Source: Sporothrix humicola (Eukaryota; Ascomycota; Sordariomycetes; Ophiostomatales; Ophiostomataceae). Taken from it: a DNA stretch of 64,000 nt. Shown here one piece after another: positions 37,301 to 48,890 of this stretch (position 1 is its first letter; each line of letters starts with the position of its first letter). The translations under genes and the position numbers were made by a program. The stretch spans positions 418,550-482,549 of the forward strand of contig WNYE01000014.1 of the NCBI GenBank assembly GCA_021396245.1. Direction: 5' to 3'. Under the pieces are notes generated by a model. The model searched no databases and had not been told where the DNA came from. It worked only from the letters and a program-made list of their open reading frames with translations.

Positions 37301-37567
37301 TTGCCCCTTACCCCCCTCTCGACCTCCAATTTACGACCACAACGGCGTGTCGAAACACCACTGGACAATCGAGGCTTCTGAGCTAGTGACTCGGGCGACT
37401 AATAAACAGCGCGCGCTTCACTTGTGCTTATCCCCCGTATCCATATCCCACTTCAGGAACCGCACTTTTTTGTGTGCGCGTTGTCTTCTTCGCGCATCGC
37501 ACATCCAACTCTCTCTCCTCCCCCTTTTGCAACTCAACTGCAATCGCCTCCACGACCGCCGCCCACG
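34389..37567. other. intergenic and probable long SRPK leader
   Basis: About 3.2 kb lie between the divergent DUF4419 and SRPK genes. A TACTCCGTATTTT motif is at 36139-36151. From about 36200 the plus strand is pyrimidine- then A/C-rich and probably contains the SRPK promoter and a long 5' leader. The frame at 36430-36993 has no domain and looks like leader sequence. Confidence 0.5.
36139..36151 (+). promoter_or_regulatory. TACTCCGTATTTT motif
   Basis: One of three exact 13-mers in this window (others at 670-682 minus and 63223-63235 plus). This copy lies about 1.4 kb upstream of the SRPK start. Function unknown; a protein-binding site or a remnant of a dispersed element are both possible. 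Confidence 0.45.
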
Positions 37568-40500
37568 ATGAACGGCGCGACCTCCTCGGCCGAGCCGCCG
37601 GCTCAGTCGACGCCACAGACAGACCCGACAGCAACCCCGGCATCGGCCGCGGGCGCCGCGAACGGTGGCAGCAACAACTCGGGCTCGATCAAGAAGCGGA
37701 AGAAGGACGCCCTCAAACCGATCATAACCACAGAAGGGTGAGTTGGCATTCGTGGTCTTTGTGGCCAAAAAAGCCTTTTGCTTTGCTTTCATTGTTTTTT
37801 TTGCTTCTTACGTGATTTATTACTCCCGTTTTCCTTTCCCCTAAATGACATGCGCACGCACACATCCGATTCTATGCGACCTTGGCCCTTTTTTTCTTTT
37901 TACCCCCGTCACCTTTTGTCTTTTCTTCCCTTCCCAATGGGGGCGGAGCACATGCACTCGACCCGAGCAACTCAGAGTGCAGAGTGCAGAGCATGGCGGG
38001 CAAGGCACATATACCGATGAGACAAGGCGGGCAAGAAAAGTGATTGCAGAAAAGCGAGCAGCCGAGAAGAAAACGAGAGAGGCAAACGATCAAACAAGCA
38101 GACAACGGCCATCGGAAGACAGTGAGCACATGCAAAACACACAGATCGAAGCGATCTGATACTCGACAGCCCATGACACATCGAAAAGGAGCGAAAAAAA
38201 GGGACCGAAATGCGAACACAGGCCAAAAGCGACAAGAGGGACGAATGAAGGATCAACAAACTGAAGGAAGAAAAAAAAGAAAAGGAAAATAGAAGGAGAC
38301 AGCAAAAAAGGCACAGGGACAAGAAAAAGGAACCGGAAAAGGCGCATGCACGAATCAGCTCCTTCTGCAAGCAACTCGCATCCCCTCCTTCTCCTGCGTC
38401 TGATGCGTCTGCTGCGTCTCCTGCGTCGCCTATTCTCTTTCGCCTGCGTCTCTCGCTCTGGACTGGCCCGCCGCCAATGCTGCTCTCTTGCTACGCTGCT
38501 CTGCTCTCCGCTTCTGTGCGTTTTGTTGCCTTGCCTCTCTTTGGCCTCCTCCTATTCTCCTCCCATTTCCCTCTCGGCCCTGCCCACCGCGTTGCCCTCC
38601 ACCCACCGTCTTTCTGTGTTTCTCTTTGTCCCCCTTCCCTTTCCCGGCGTGTCTTGCAGAATACTGGCCTTGCTGTCTCTGGTCTTATTCCGCTCTTTTG
38701 CGCACGTTCATTCTGTCAGACCCTTGACGACCTCTTTGCCTGTTTGCCTCATCTCTTAACCCAACCTCGTATCCTTCACCTCTCTTTTGCCTCGACTCTA
38801 CCTGCCTTCACCTCTCCGCCTCGTCCCAGTTGAGCGTTTCGATCTCGACTCTACACCACATTTCTTCACCTCGTCCACCGACTGTCGTCCACTATCTTTG
38901 TCTTCGTCTCATATCGGTCGACCTCTTCCTCATACTGCCACTGCCCCATATCTGGTTCTAGACCATGATCAGTACCTTGGCCTCTTTACCAAGCTTGCCA
39001 ACTCTCTTTACCCCGGCATAAGCGCCCACATCTACAACTGCACTTTTTGACTTCACTTCATTCCCATGGCTGCGCATCGCCGTCTTTGATGCGCACTACC
39101 TTTGGTGCCCCTTTGCCCTGCTCTTCACCTTGTCTCCCAGCCTCTTCACCATCGTCTTCCCCTTTTGCACATTGTCTTCTTCTCTTTCTCCTCTTTCTAC
39201 CCAACGCGCTATTTCCTCCCAACCGCCCCCAATGTTGAAGAGTCTCTTACCCAGTCTTCGCGACGTGCGCGACCCACCGCCAAAGTCAAGGTCCGGCTTC
39301 AAACCTCCCTTTCCGTTTGCTTTTGCTTTGCATCTACATTCACCCTCGAGCCTCCCTTTTCACCTTGGCCGAGAAGCACATGCATCTTGTTCCATCATCT
39401 TCGCGCTTCATTCTTTCATACACATGCTGTCCTTTTAGAGCGGCCTCACCCCTGCAGCCCATAGCCCCTCCCCCCACTTTTCCTTACAACTATCAGCTGC
39501 GCCGCCGTTTACCATATCTCGGCATCGAGTTGTGCTGCTATCGTGAACCACAGATCGAAATGTCGCAAAATCGCAGTTATTACACATTGCAGCATTGCTA
39601 ACGTTTTGCGCCTCTGCGCTTTTCTGACTACAGATCCTCCCACATTTCTGGCTTAAATCACTCCCCAACCTCATCGTCCTCGGTCGATGACGCCGCCGAT
39701 AACACTGCCGACGAAGAAGACTCCGAAGACTACTGTAAGGGCGGCTACCACCCCGTCCAGATTGGCGAGAAGTTCAAAGATGGCAAATACACCGTTGTCC
39801 GGAAACTGGGCTGGGGCCACTTTTCAACCGTCTGGCTGTCGCGCGACAATGTCACCGGCAAGCATGTGGCCTTGAAGGTCGTGCGCTCAGCCGCCCACTA
39901 TACCGAGACCGCTGTCGACGAGATCAAGCTTCTCAACAAGATCGTGCAGGCCAACCCCGACCACCCGGGCCGCAAGCACGTTATCAGCCTCTTGGACTCG
40001 TTTGAGCACAAGGGCCCCAACGGCACACACGTGTGCATGGTGTTTGAGGTTCTGGGCGAGACGCTGCTGGGCCTCATCAAGAAGTGGAACCACCGCGGTA
40101 TCCCAATGTACCTGGTGAAGCAGATCACAAAGCAGGTCTTGCTTGGCCTGGACTACCTGCACCGGGAGTGCGGCATTATCCATACAGATCTCAAGCCCGA
40201 AAACGTTCTTATCGAGATCGGCGACGTCGAGCAGATTGTGAAGAAGGTTGTTAAGACCGCCGAATCTTCAGATAAGGAGAACAATCGCAATGGTCGCCGG
40301 AGGAGACGGACGTTGATCACAGGCAGCCAGCCGTTACCATCGCCATTAAACGCCAGCTTTGGGCATAACACGCCGTTTGCGACGCCGGGCTCACACAGTA
40401 GCCTCGGTCAGATGCTCCACGACTGTAAGACGCCTTGATGTACATCCCTTATACATACTCCTTACTAACAAATTCCAGCCTCCTCTCACTCTCACAAGAA

Positions 40501-41439
40501 GGATTTCTCCTCATCAGAACACGACATGGACCACCATAAGGAAGAAGGCATTGAAGAGTTCCAGAAGAAGCGGGAAAAGACAGAGTAAGCACGCGGCTAC
40601 AACTGCACCACAACCAACTCTTGTGAAACCCACCAAAGCACAGAAAACTAATTACTTTTTCTCAACAGAGACATTTTGGCCAAGGAAGTGTCAAGCGTCA
40701 GCCTCGGCAAATCCTCCTCCACACACTCCTCTTCGAGCAGCCCATCAAGCTCCGACAAGCGGAAAGGCGATGACCACCACATCAACATTGACATTATCAG
40801 CGTCAAGATTGCCGATCTCGGAAACGCCTGCTGGGTCAACCACCACTTTACCAACGACATTCAGACCCGGCAATACCGGTCTCCCGAAGTCATCCTGGGC
40901 GCCAAGTGGGGTGCCAGCACAGACGTCTGGAGTATGGCGGCGATGGTATGTCCTCCAGTACACCCCTCTATGGGAATGTCACTTTCTAACAGCATCAGGT
41001 CTTCGAGCTCATCACGGGCGACTATCTCTTCGACCCGCAGTCCGGCACAAAGTACGGCAAAGACGACGACCACATTGCACAGATTATCGAGCTTCTCGGA
41101 CCCTTCCCCAAGTCGCTGTGCCTCTCGGGCAAGTGGTCGCAAGAAATTTTCAACCGCAAGGGCGACCTGCGCAACATCCACCGCCTCCGCCACTGGGCGC
41201 TGCCCGACGTGTTGCGTGAAAAGTACCACTTCAAGGACGAAGAGGGCCGGCGCATTGCCGATTTCCTGCTGCCGCTGCTAGAGCTCGTGCCAGAAAAGCG
41301 CGCCAACGCCGGCGGCATGGCGTCCCACCCGTGGCTCGAAGACACACCCGGCATGCACACGGTCGCTATTGACGGTATCCCCGTGGGCAGTCGAGGCGAA
41401 GGTATTGACGGGTGGGCGACCGAGGTGCGGAAACGATAA
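37568..41439 (+). CDS. SRPK-type serine/threonine kinase (Sky1/Dsk1 family), 594 aa, 5 exons
   Basis: Exons are 37568-37737, 39634-40424, 40479-40584, 40669-40945 and 40999-41439. All phases match. The first intron is 1896 nt, with donor GTGAGT and a CTGAC site before the TACAG acceptor. The family phosphorylates SR-type RNA-binding proteins on RS dipeptides and so controls mRNA export and splicing. The EDSEDYCKGGYHPVQIG lead-in is typical of SRPKs. Kinase motifs: LGWGHFSTVW at 115-124, K138 in VALKVV, HTDLKPEN with D242, and DLG at 405-407 in place of DFG, as in SRPKs. A spacer of roughly 145 residues, rich in Ser, Lys and Glu and encoded partly by exon 3, splits the kinase lobes as in all SRPKs. 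QYRSPEV and the GTDVWS-like STDVWSMAAM follow. It converges on IWS1. Confidence 0.93.
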
Positions 41440-42471
41440 ATATATAAAGACGAGAAAGAACCAACACGACTATAGAGATGGGAGGCGGAGAGACAACAAC
41501 AACCATGGCGAATAGGAGAGAGAAATAGAACAGACATGAAAAGACAAGTTGACTGTTTATCAGCAATAACGAGAATATATATTTTGGGCTTTTTTGGTGT
41601 TTTGGTTTCATCTCCTTTTCATCTACCTTCCTTGCATCTTTGTCTTTCCACCTCTATGGTCAATTGCTATATATTTTTGTCTGTCCACGTCCTTTGTCAT
41701 GAAAAGAACATTGTTGCTCCCTTTGTTTAGCATCCTCTTTTTGTCGCTTTTATCACATTTGGTTCCCTTTTTGCGTGTACCATTGGTGTTGGAGGAACAG
41801 CCTGTTTACTGTCATTTTCCTACGGTATCCACTTGTCCATATATGCTCACAGAGACCTTTTCTTGTCATTACACACATATATATGCCTCTGTTGTCACGA
41901 CGAAACGCTCTCTTTTGTTCTTCCCTTGACCTTTGTCCTTATCATTTGGATAAGTGTCTTCTCTTCTCCTTTCCTTTTCCCTTTCCCTTTCCCTCCTCTG
42001 GACATACATCATCACATTCGAGGTTGTTAGATAGATTTGCTTTTACACGGAGCCTTTGCTATATTCGGTAGTCTGGCTCCATCACATACTATGGAATACA
42101 ACTACATTCGCTACACGTCATATTTGATGTCAGAAGACGCTGATGTGGGAAATATTGATGGCCATTATTTTATATTTGCTTTTTACCTCAACCGAAGAAC
42201 GCCCACTCCACGGTAACGTCTAAAAAGGAGAACGAAGAAAGGAAGGCAATAAAACAGAGAAAAGCAATGGTGGGCAAACTAAGTGGAAACAGACGACCCA
42301 TATGCGATGACAAACTTGATAGTGTAAACAAGACAATGTAGAGAAGAAGAATAAAAGCATCACCCGCAAAACCTAGACCATGAACGAAGTAAAATGGTAA
42401 AAAGAAAAGACCCTGCCCGTCAACTGCATACAGCCAGGCTCCTTCTATACAGCGCACACGACGCGTCCCGT
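41440..42471. other. convergent intergenic region between SRPK and IWS1
   Basis: About 1 kb of 3' flanks, T-rich on the plus strand with runs of CCCTTT near 41975-41995. No gene or RNA recognised. Confidence 0.55.
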
Positions 42472-43979
42472 CTATTTCTTCTTGTTCCGCATCTTGGCTC
42501 GTTGTGCCATCCGCTGGAACGCCGCCACACTGCTCGCACCAATCGGCCGGTAGTCGCCGCCGCGGTGGCCGTCGAACGTGCTCTTGGGCGCAATCGTGTA
42601 GGATTGGGGCAGACCGACGGGCGTCGCGCGGTTCGCATTCATGACGGGCGGCGCCAGCATCTGCTCGCGGTCCTGCTCGAAGCGCGACATGGGCCGCTCG
42701 ACCAGGTTGTGGGTATACTGGCTGGCAGAACCGCCCAGCTTGGCCTCGGCGAGGCGAGCAGCGCGATAGTCGTACTCGCGGGTCTCAATGTGGCGCTTCT
42801 TGAAGTCGTCCGTTTTCTTGAGGATCGGGCGGCTCCACTCGCCGACCAGGCGCTCGGCCATGCGCTTGATGGCGGGCTCGGCGCGCTTGCTGCGGGTGTA
42901 GAAGAGGACGACTTTGCCGATGCCGCTGCTAAGGAGGGCGTCCTTTTCAATGGGCAGCTGGGTGAGACAGGTAAAAATGTCGCGCTGGATGGTATAGGCG
43001 GGCAGAGAGCCGTCGTTCAGAGGCTCGAGGAAGAACTTGAGCGACTGCAAAAAGTTGGTCTCTGGGTCAAGGATCGTCTCCTGGATGTCGTTGCGGTTGA
43101 GCACAGAGAGCACCTGGGGCAGTAGCTGCAGCTTGTTGACGGCCGGGCGGCCCTCGGCGCGGGCGTCGATGTCAGCCATACAGGCGCGCTCCATGCGGAT
43201 CTTGAGCTGCGCAATCTCCTCGTCGGCCATTTTCTCGAGGTCCTACAGGCGTTGTTAGTATTCTTGTGATCAGCCTGCTTTTGATATCGCGTCCACTGTC
43301 CGTGACTTACATCCTCGTCTTGCTTTCTCCTCCGCTTGTTGGGGTTGCGGATGGCCAGGTCAATGGCCCGGTTCAGGGCCCGCTTGCGACGCTCTTCGGG
43401 TGTCAGATCCTCCTCGTTGACTTCCGGTGTGGCCGACTTTTTCCGGCGAGGCGCCGCAGCACCGCCATCGTCGGCCCGCGATCTACGCGCCCGCTTGCTC
43501 CCTGCTGTGTCGGCCTCGTTGTCGCTACCACCAAGGTCGTCTCCATCAGCCCCATCTGCCGGCCGCCGCTTCTTCTCCCGCCGACCCTCCTTGGGCTTCC
43601 GTGCCTTGTCCTTGTCGTCACCCGCAGTCCGCTTGCGCTTGGTCGCCTTGAGACCGCGTGCCGCCTCCTCGTCAATGGTCATTGCTGGCCGATCGTTATC
43701 GTCGTTATCGCCCGTGACGATCTGGGCTGTGTCGACATCGTACTCTTCAATGGCTTCGTCGACATCCGAGAGCTGCTCATCGTCATCATCATCCTCTTCA
43801 CCCTCTTCACTGCCCTTGCCCTTTCCGGCATCTGAAGCGTCGTCGTCTGGACCGGCAGGGTCAGAGGCAGGTTCGGGGGTGGCGGCAGCCTTAACGGCAT
43901 CGTCTTCGATATCGGGCTTGGGCGAGACGGCCTTTTCCGGCGACGGTGCCGCAGCCGGCGAGGAAGCATCGTCGGCCAT
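42472..43979 (-). CDS. iws1: transcription elongation factor Spn1/IWS1, 479 aa, 2 exons
   Basis: Exons 43311-43979 and 42472-43242. The 68-nt intron has donor GTAAGT, an ACTAAC site and acceptor TAG, and joins ..KQDED|DLEKMADEE.. in frame. IWS1 binds Spt6 and RNA polymerase II and works in elongation, mRNA processing and chromatin assembly in the nucleus. The first half is disordered and strongly charged: an acidic run (EEGEEDDDDDEQ near residues 55-70) and several basic patches such as KRKR and REKKRR that suit nuclear localisation. The second half carries the TFIIS N-terminal-like helical domain (NKLQLLPQVLSVLNRND through SGIGKVVLFYTRSK), then ERLVGEWSRPI, the usual conserved end of the domain. 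The C-terminus is basic (AQRAKMRNKKK). It shares a divergent promoter region with the Brr6/Brl1 gene. Confidence 0.93.
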
Positions 43980-44853
43980 GGTGTGTGTGTGAGGGATGTG
44001 GGAGTTGTGGTAGATGCTTTGTCGTTTAAAAGTCTAAAGTGAGGTCGTAGTGATGATCGATAGAGAATCGAAAAAAAAAGGGAAGATGTCGAAAGGGGGT
44101 CGACAGATCGATAATAGGACGATAAACCCTCGCTGGCAGGTGAGTTGTCGAATCAAAGGTATAAAGGCGACGACAAACGGGCAGTGTCGAAAACGCCGGA
44201 AACGTGAAGATATCGAATGGACAAAGAATGATTCTGAACTGAACAGAACCAACCTTGCCTCTCCTTTCGCAAAATCGCGTTGGTCCAGCGCGGCCAGTCC
44301 AGCTAGGCTGAGATTTATTTGCGCGTGACCTGTCACGTGCTGGTTTCCAAAAGTTATTCGCCGTGCCCCCCAAATACCTTTTCAGTGCCTCAGGCAAGGG
44401 TGCAGCTGCATGCCAATTGGCAGCCCTTGGCCGGCTAGGCCATGGTTAGACCTGTTTTACCTTTGTTTACAGGCGGAGAGCTAAAAGCCGTTGCCACCGA
44501 CGACAGGCGCCTACAGAACACCGTGCCACCAAAAAGTTTTGGTCGACAAACACACGCAATTCTCACAGTTCACGGCACGTCTGACCGTGCATGTGGACTG
44601 CATTGCATTGCAAACAACAACAACAGCCACACCCGGTCTTCCCCAGTCTCTGGCTGGCCTAGCATTGCTCTCTGTTTATTATCCACGACTCCCGGCGCCC
44701 ACGTTCGTTACCACGTTTTTCGATCCCAGGCAAACACCAAAACAACAATTGAATTGCCTGAGGACACAATCCGAAGATTTAGACAAAGATCACGACATTC
44801 GCCTTTGGCTCTCTCCTACCTTTCCTGATCACATCCACTCCACTCCCACCACG
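43980..44853. other. divergent promoter between IWS1 and Brr6/Brl1
   Basis: An 874-bp region with GTGTGTGTG just upstream of the IWS1 start and C/A-rich leader sequence before the ATG at 44854. An open frame runs from 44491 into the Brr6 gene, but its first 121 codons look like untranslated leader. Confidence 0.6.
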
Positions 44854-46560
44854 ATGAATCGAAGGACATTCGAAGGTCCCATGGACTGGGAATACCAGAA
44901 CAACCGCGGGCCCGTCGACGTGTCTAGCCCGTTCTCGCAGATCCCTCAGAGACCATTCATGGGTAAGTCAAGCTCGATGTTCACGATGCCCTCGGCCCCT
45001 AGTCTCCCAGAGTACATTGCTAACATCACAGGCCCCTCGTTCGGCTCCGAGTCCCCGTCAAGGCCGGCCAAGCAGGTCAATCCCTTTGCCAACATTGGCA
45101 AGAATGCCCCAAACTCAGCAAACCCTCCTTCACCGTCAAAACAACAGTTCCCTCGCCCGCCCAGCTCCTCCATCTTCAACCCGCCCACCAACAAGTCCTA
45201 CCCGGCCGCGTCGCCCTTCCGCAACCCAGCCTTTACGACACCCCAAAAACGCGCGGACGAGATCTTTTCCGAGTGCTCAGGCGCCGAAGAGAGCCCGGCC
45301 GTCCAGAGCGACGTGTCCATGGCGGCCGAGGACACGCCCGACTATGAGGAGCGGTTTGCCCACGCCACCATCACGCCTGCCTCGGCCGTCAACCGGAAAC
45401 TGTTCCACGAGGACAACGACTCACCAGCCTCTCCTCCACAACAACGACAGGCATCGCCGTCACGACCGACATCGAGCCATGCTTCTGGACGGGGAGCTGT
45501 GCCACGCGGCAAGCTGGACCACTTGTTTGGCGGCCGGCGTGACCGTGTACGCAAACGCAAACGGCAGCTAGGCGACAAGGACGTGGGCAGCGTGCGATCG
45601 CGGCACCACAACAACTACACATCTGACGAATCGGCCGACGACTCGGACGCTAGTGAATGGACCGACGGAGACCGGTCGTCAAGACGGAGGGGAGGAGACA
45701 AGAAGGGCCGCAAGGGCCAGCTGACAAAGGACGGTGCAGACGGAACGGCGAAGCGCGGTGCTATCGGCAACCTATTTTCGGCGATCCACGACCACCCCAA
45801 TGTCCCCCTGATCCTATCATGGTGGGTGCAGCTGGGCATGAACGTCTTCTTTATGGCCGTCGTTATGTGGTTCGTCTGGGGCGGTATCTCCATGATGCGC
45901 GCCGACATCTCACACGCTGCCGATGCCGCGCGATCGCGTTTGTTGGCGCAAATGAACGACTGCGCCCACGAGTACACCAAGAACAAGTGTGCGCCCATCA
46001 GCGAGCGCCTGCCCGCGCTCAACGTCATGTGCAACGAGTGGGAGGTCTGCATGAACCAGGACCCCTCGAGCGTCATGAAGCTGCAGGTTTCGGCCAAGAA
46101 CGTCGCCGAGATCATCAACGAGTTTGTCGGTGTCATGAGCTTCAAGGCCTGGGGCTTCATCTTGTCAGCCATGCTCGCCGTCATCCTGGCCAGCAACATG
46201 GGCTTTAGTCGGTTTCGTGACGCTGCTTTTGTCGACCATGCCAAGCCCAACATGCCCTCGCAGCACTCGTACGCCTCGCAGCCTGTCGGCGGCGGTCCTC
46301 CGGGCCCCTCGTCTCTGCCCTCGTCCCAGGATCCCAACCAGGCCTATATCTGGGCCCCCATCGGTCAGACGCCCCGCCACATCCGCCGCGAGTTTATGCT
46401 GCAGCCCGACACGCCCACCGATACCGACGGCTCACCGGACGTGCCCCGTGCAGCCATTATGCCGCCGCCACAGACGCCGTCCTTCCGCCGGAGTCCGAGC
46501 AAGAACGAGCGGGAGCGCAGCCCGACCAAGGCCGGCCGCAGTCCAAGCAAACTTTATTAA
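44854..46560 (+). CDS. Brr6/Brl1-family nuclear-envelope protein, 545 aa (568 if intron retained)
   Basis: The start is the ATG at 44854 (MNRRTFEGPMDWEYQNN). A 69-nt intron at 44963-45031 has perfect signals (GTAAGT, GCTAAC, CACAG), but it is a multiple of three without a stop, so the unspliced frame is also open. I prefer the spliced form, which joins RPFMG to PSFGSES. Brr6 and Brl1 are inner nuclear membrane proteins needed for nuclear pore assembly and lipid balance. The domain starts near residue 293: NVPLILSWWVQLGMNVFF opens the first membrane segment, then a luminal stretch with four cysteines (NDC, NKC, VMC, EVC) expected to make two disulfides, then a second membrane segment ending in LASNMGF. 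The N-terminal half is Pro/Ser-rich with basic clusters; the C-terminal tail has repeated SPSK/SPTK motifs that may be kinase sites. Confidence 0.92.
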   Translation: MNRRTFEGPMDWEYQNNRGPVDVSSPFSQIPQRPFMGKSSSMFTMPSAPSLPEYIANITGPSFGSESPSRPAKQVNPFANIGKNAPNSANPPSPSKQQFPRPPSSSIFNPPTNKSYPAASPFRNPAFTTPQKRADEIFSECSGAEESPAVQSDVSMAAEDTPDYEERFAHATITPASAVNRKLFHEDNDSPASPPQQRQASPSRPTSSHASGRGAVPRGKLDHLFGGRRDRVRKRKRQLGDKDVGSVRSRHHNNYTSDESADDSDASEWTDGDRSSRRRGGDKKGRKGQLTKDGADGTAKRGAIGNLFSAIHDHPNVPLILSWWVQLGMNVFFMAVVMWFVWGGISMMRADISHAADAARSRLLAQMNDCAHEYTKNKCAPISERLPALNVMCNEWEVCMNQDPSSVMKLQVSAKNVAEIINEFVGVMSFKAWGFILSAMLAVILASNMGFSRFRDAAFVDHAKPNMPSQHSYASQPVGGGPPGPSSLPSSQDPNQAYIWAPIGQTPRHIRREFMLQPDTPTDTDGSPDVPRAAIMPPPQTPSFRRSPSKNERERSPTKAGRSPSKLY

Positions 46561-46876
46561 ATTTTGTTTTGGGTTGGCGGGTCGTCTCCCAACTACGAAT
46601 TGGTGTAGATGGACATTAAACATAACATCTTGTATCATAGCAACAAATTTTTGAATTTTGGGAGATGTGCTTTTTCTTTTCGTTTTTGTTTTATTTTTCT
46701 GGAAAATGGGTTAGGAGGGAATTTTCTTGAGCATACGGGTTTTGCGGGCACATTGTTTTACTATTACTATTGATCATTACGAGAATAAAAATTGGTACTT
46801 TTGTCAAGGACCACACACACACATTTGGCAATAGTTTACTGGGTTTGTTTCTGTTCCTTCGCCCCTCGTGAAAATT

Positions 46877-47079
46877 TGACAGGCGTATTTTTCGTAATAT
46901 CCTCAAGGGTACCTGTCACAGACGTTTGTTCCTGTCACAAACCTTGACAGTATTTGTCAGGCCGCTGTTGGTCTGTCAGTCGAAGTTTATCTGTCACCTG
47001 CGCTCAGTTGTCATTTTACTCGTGTCTGTTTGTTTCTTGTCAAGCGACTGCCAATCACTGTCGTCTGTCTCGTCTGTCA
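46877..47079. promoter_or_regulatory. cluster of CTGTCA/TGACAG hexamers
   Basis: Exact hexamers occur at about 46877 (TGACAG), 46913, 46932, 46945 (TGACAG), 46973, 46991 and 47074, with related TTGTCA sites between them. About 0.1 copies would be expected by chance in 200 bp. TGACAG is a known TALE-homeodomain core, so a homeodomain-bound element is possible. Which neighbour it might serve is unclear. Confidence 0.45.
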
Positions 47080-48530
47080 AAAGATTGTCCCCTAAACGAC
47101 GTCATAAGCACGTGCGTTTGTGCATCTTTCAAGATTTTCACGTCTACTTTTCTCCTCCTTCCTATATTAGTTTCGTTTTAAATTCGGTCTCGTCGGCCTA
47201 TGTAAAAAGAGATCGATATCGACAGAATACTGCAAAGGGATCGGTGGAGTGGGGTCTCTGTTGTATTAATTGTTTGGCTATGACGTCGATTTTTTCTTTG
47301 ACAGAAAACGGCCAGAATGGCGGAAACGAATCAAAATCAAATGGAGAAAACAGTGTGGTCGCCGAGCCGCTGGCACTGCGCTGTGGTTTTAGCGAGTCTA
47401 AAAAACTTGAACAGTTTGGCCGCTTTGTGGAGTATGCGAATGAGTGCCGATTCGCCTGAACCATCAGTCGTCGTTTCCTTTCTTTTCTTCTTTTGAAAGG
47501 TCGTTCTTGCCTTCCGTGCGTCGGCATATTCTGGGCTTGATATCACACCCCTGGACTCTTCTGGAAGGAATACAACGGTCGAGTCTTCAAAATGTCCGAT
47601 GTGCTCTGTATTCCCAGATAGCCACAGTGTGTTCCTTCCTCGTTTTCCATTATCAACCAAACATCGACCATGCAACACCCATTCCACGTATATTCTAGTA
47701 GCCCCAAATGGCTGCCTTCAGGATTAAATTCCTTGACAAAATGTCAGATATTTAGGGCAATCAGAAAATGGTACCTATTTCGTCATCGCAAGTCATTTCG
47801 GGGGTAAAATAGCATCAATAAGAGGGGACAGGCGATTTAAGCTCTGAAATATCGAACGACAGGTGGGCAGCTAACGATGGCACGCGCCAATCAGTGGCAT
47901 TCCCCTTCAAAAGACAACGGCAAAGAGAGGCGCTAAGCACACCAACTCCAGTGAGAAGACCGCTAAGAAGTGTCGAAAGTCGCCCGCCAGTTAAAACTAG
48001 ACAACAGGCCGCCGGAGCGCCTTCCTTTTATTGTCAGGTCTCGATTTCGGTTCGAACGCGCTCTTTCCTCATGTCTCAAGTCGCCCTTTCCCTGCAAAAT
48101 GCCATGCATCGTGCCCCTTCCTTTCCGGGACACCCAAGGCTAGCTTTGCAGCCCACACCACCTGCCAGATCAATAATAAGCTGCCGTGCCTGCCCCCTTC
48201 ACACTCTTTCTACCGGAATGACGCAAGGCCTCTCTTTTGACGCTTGGTATTTGCGTGTTTAAGGTACAGAATCTTGACAGCTTACCTTCCAAGCCTTCCT
48301 CGATAGCTTCACAACACAACCACCAAAAAGCTCTACCGCATAACCACAGAAAAGCAAAAAGGCAAAAAAAACCCACAGCCACCCCCCTGCATCTGGAACG
48401 TTTGCCTGTTGCTCCCCAATCGACCCAATTCATATTTCCCCACCTCCTCCCGCCTTTTTTGCAACTGCCAGACCTGGACCCAATGCGCCCAGACCACCTC
48501 GACCACCTTTTGTGATTGAATCTTCTTGAA

Positions 48531-48570
48531 TCTTGCAATCTCGCAATCTCGCAATCTTGCAATCTTGCAA
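48531..48570 (+). repeat. 8-bp tandem repeat, five copies
   Basis: Five head-to-tail units of TCT(T/C)GCAA, with the third-to-fourth position alternating T and C. It sits about 320 bp upstream of the transcription factor start and is probably within its leader or promoter. Confidence 0.9.
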
Positions 48571-48890
48571 GCTGACCGCAAAGCCGGCAAACACTGTCGA
48601 AAACAAAACTCCCCATTCCACGACCGACGCTACACGAATACTCCAATACACACGCTCATCGCCACGTGCGAATACCAGCCAACTGGCAGCTTCCTCCAAC
48701 AGCTTGCGCAAAGCTATCTTTCACTCCAAGCTCCAACAAGAGAATGGTCACACAATCCTTGAAACCCCGTATCCTCATCCTGTCGTCCTGTTCCTCCTCG
48801 TTATCTGCCCCTTGTCGGTAAATGACAGCCGCCACGCCTCACAACCGCCTCTATCCTTAAGATCTTGCAGCACATTCTGCAACAACAATC

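Larger units (their letters stand above)
46561..48890. other. intergenic with CTGTCA array and TF leader repeats
   Basis: About 2.3 kb between the Brr6/Brl1 stop and the transcription factor start. It holds a dense CTGTCA array (46877-47079) and an 8-bp repeat at 48531-48570. The last several hundred bases are probably the factor's 5' leader. The frame at 46926-47459 has no domain. Confidence 0.55.

Noticed and set aside
44491..44853. N-terminal extension of the Brr6/Brl1 frame
   Set aside because: The 121 extra codons have no conserved content. The ATG at 44854 opens with the segment expected for the protein and has a good context.
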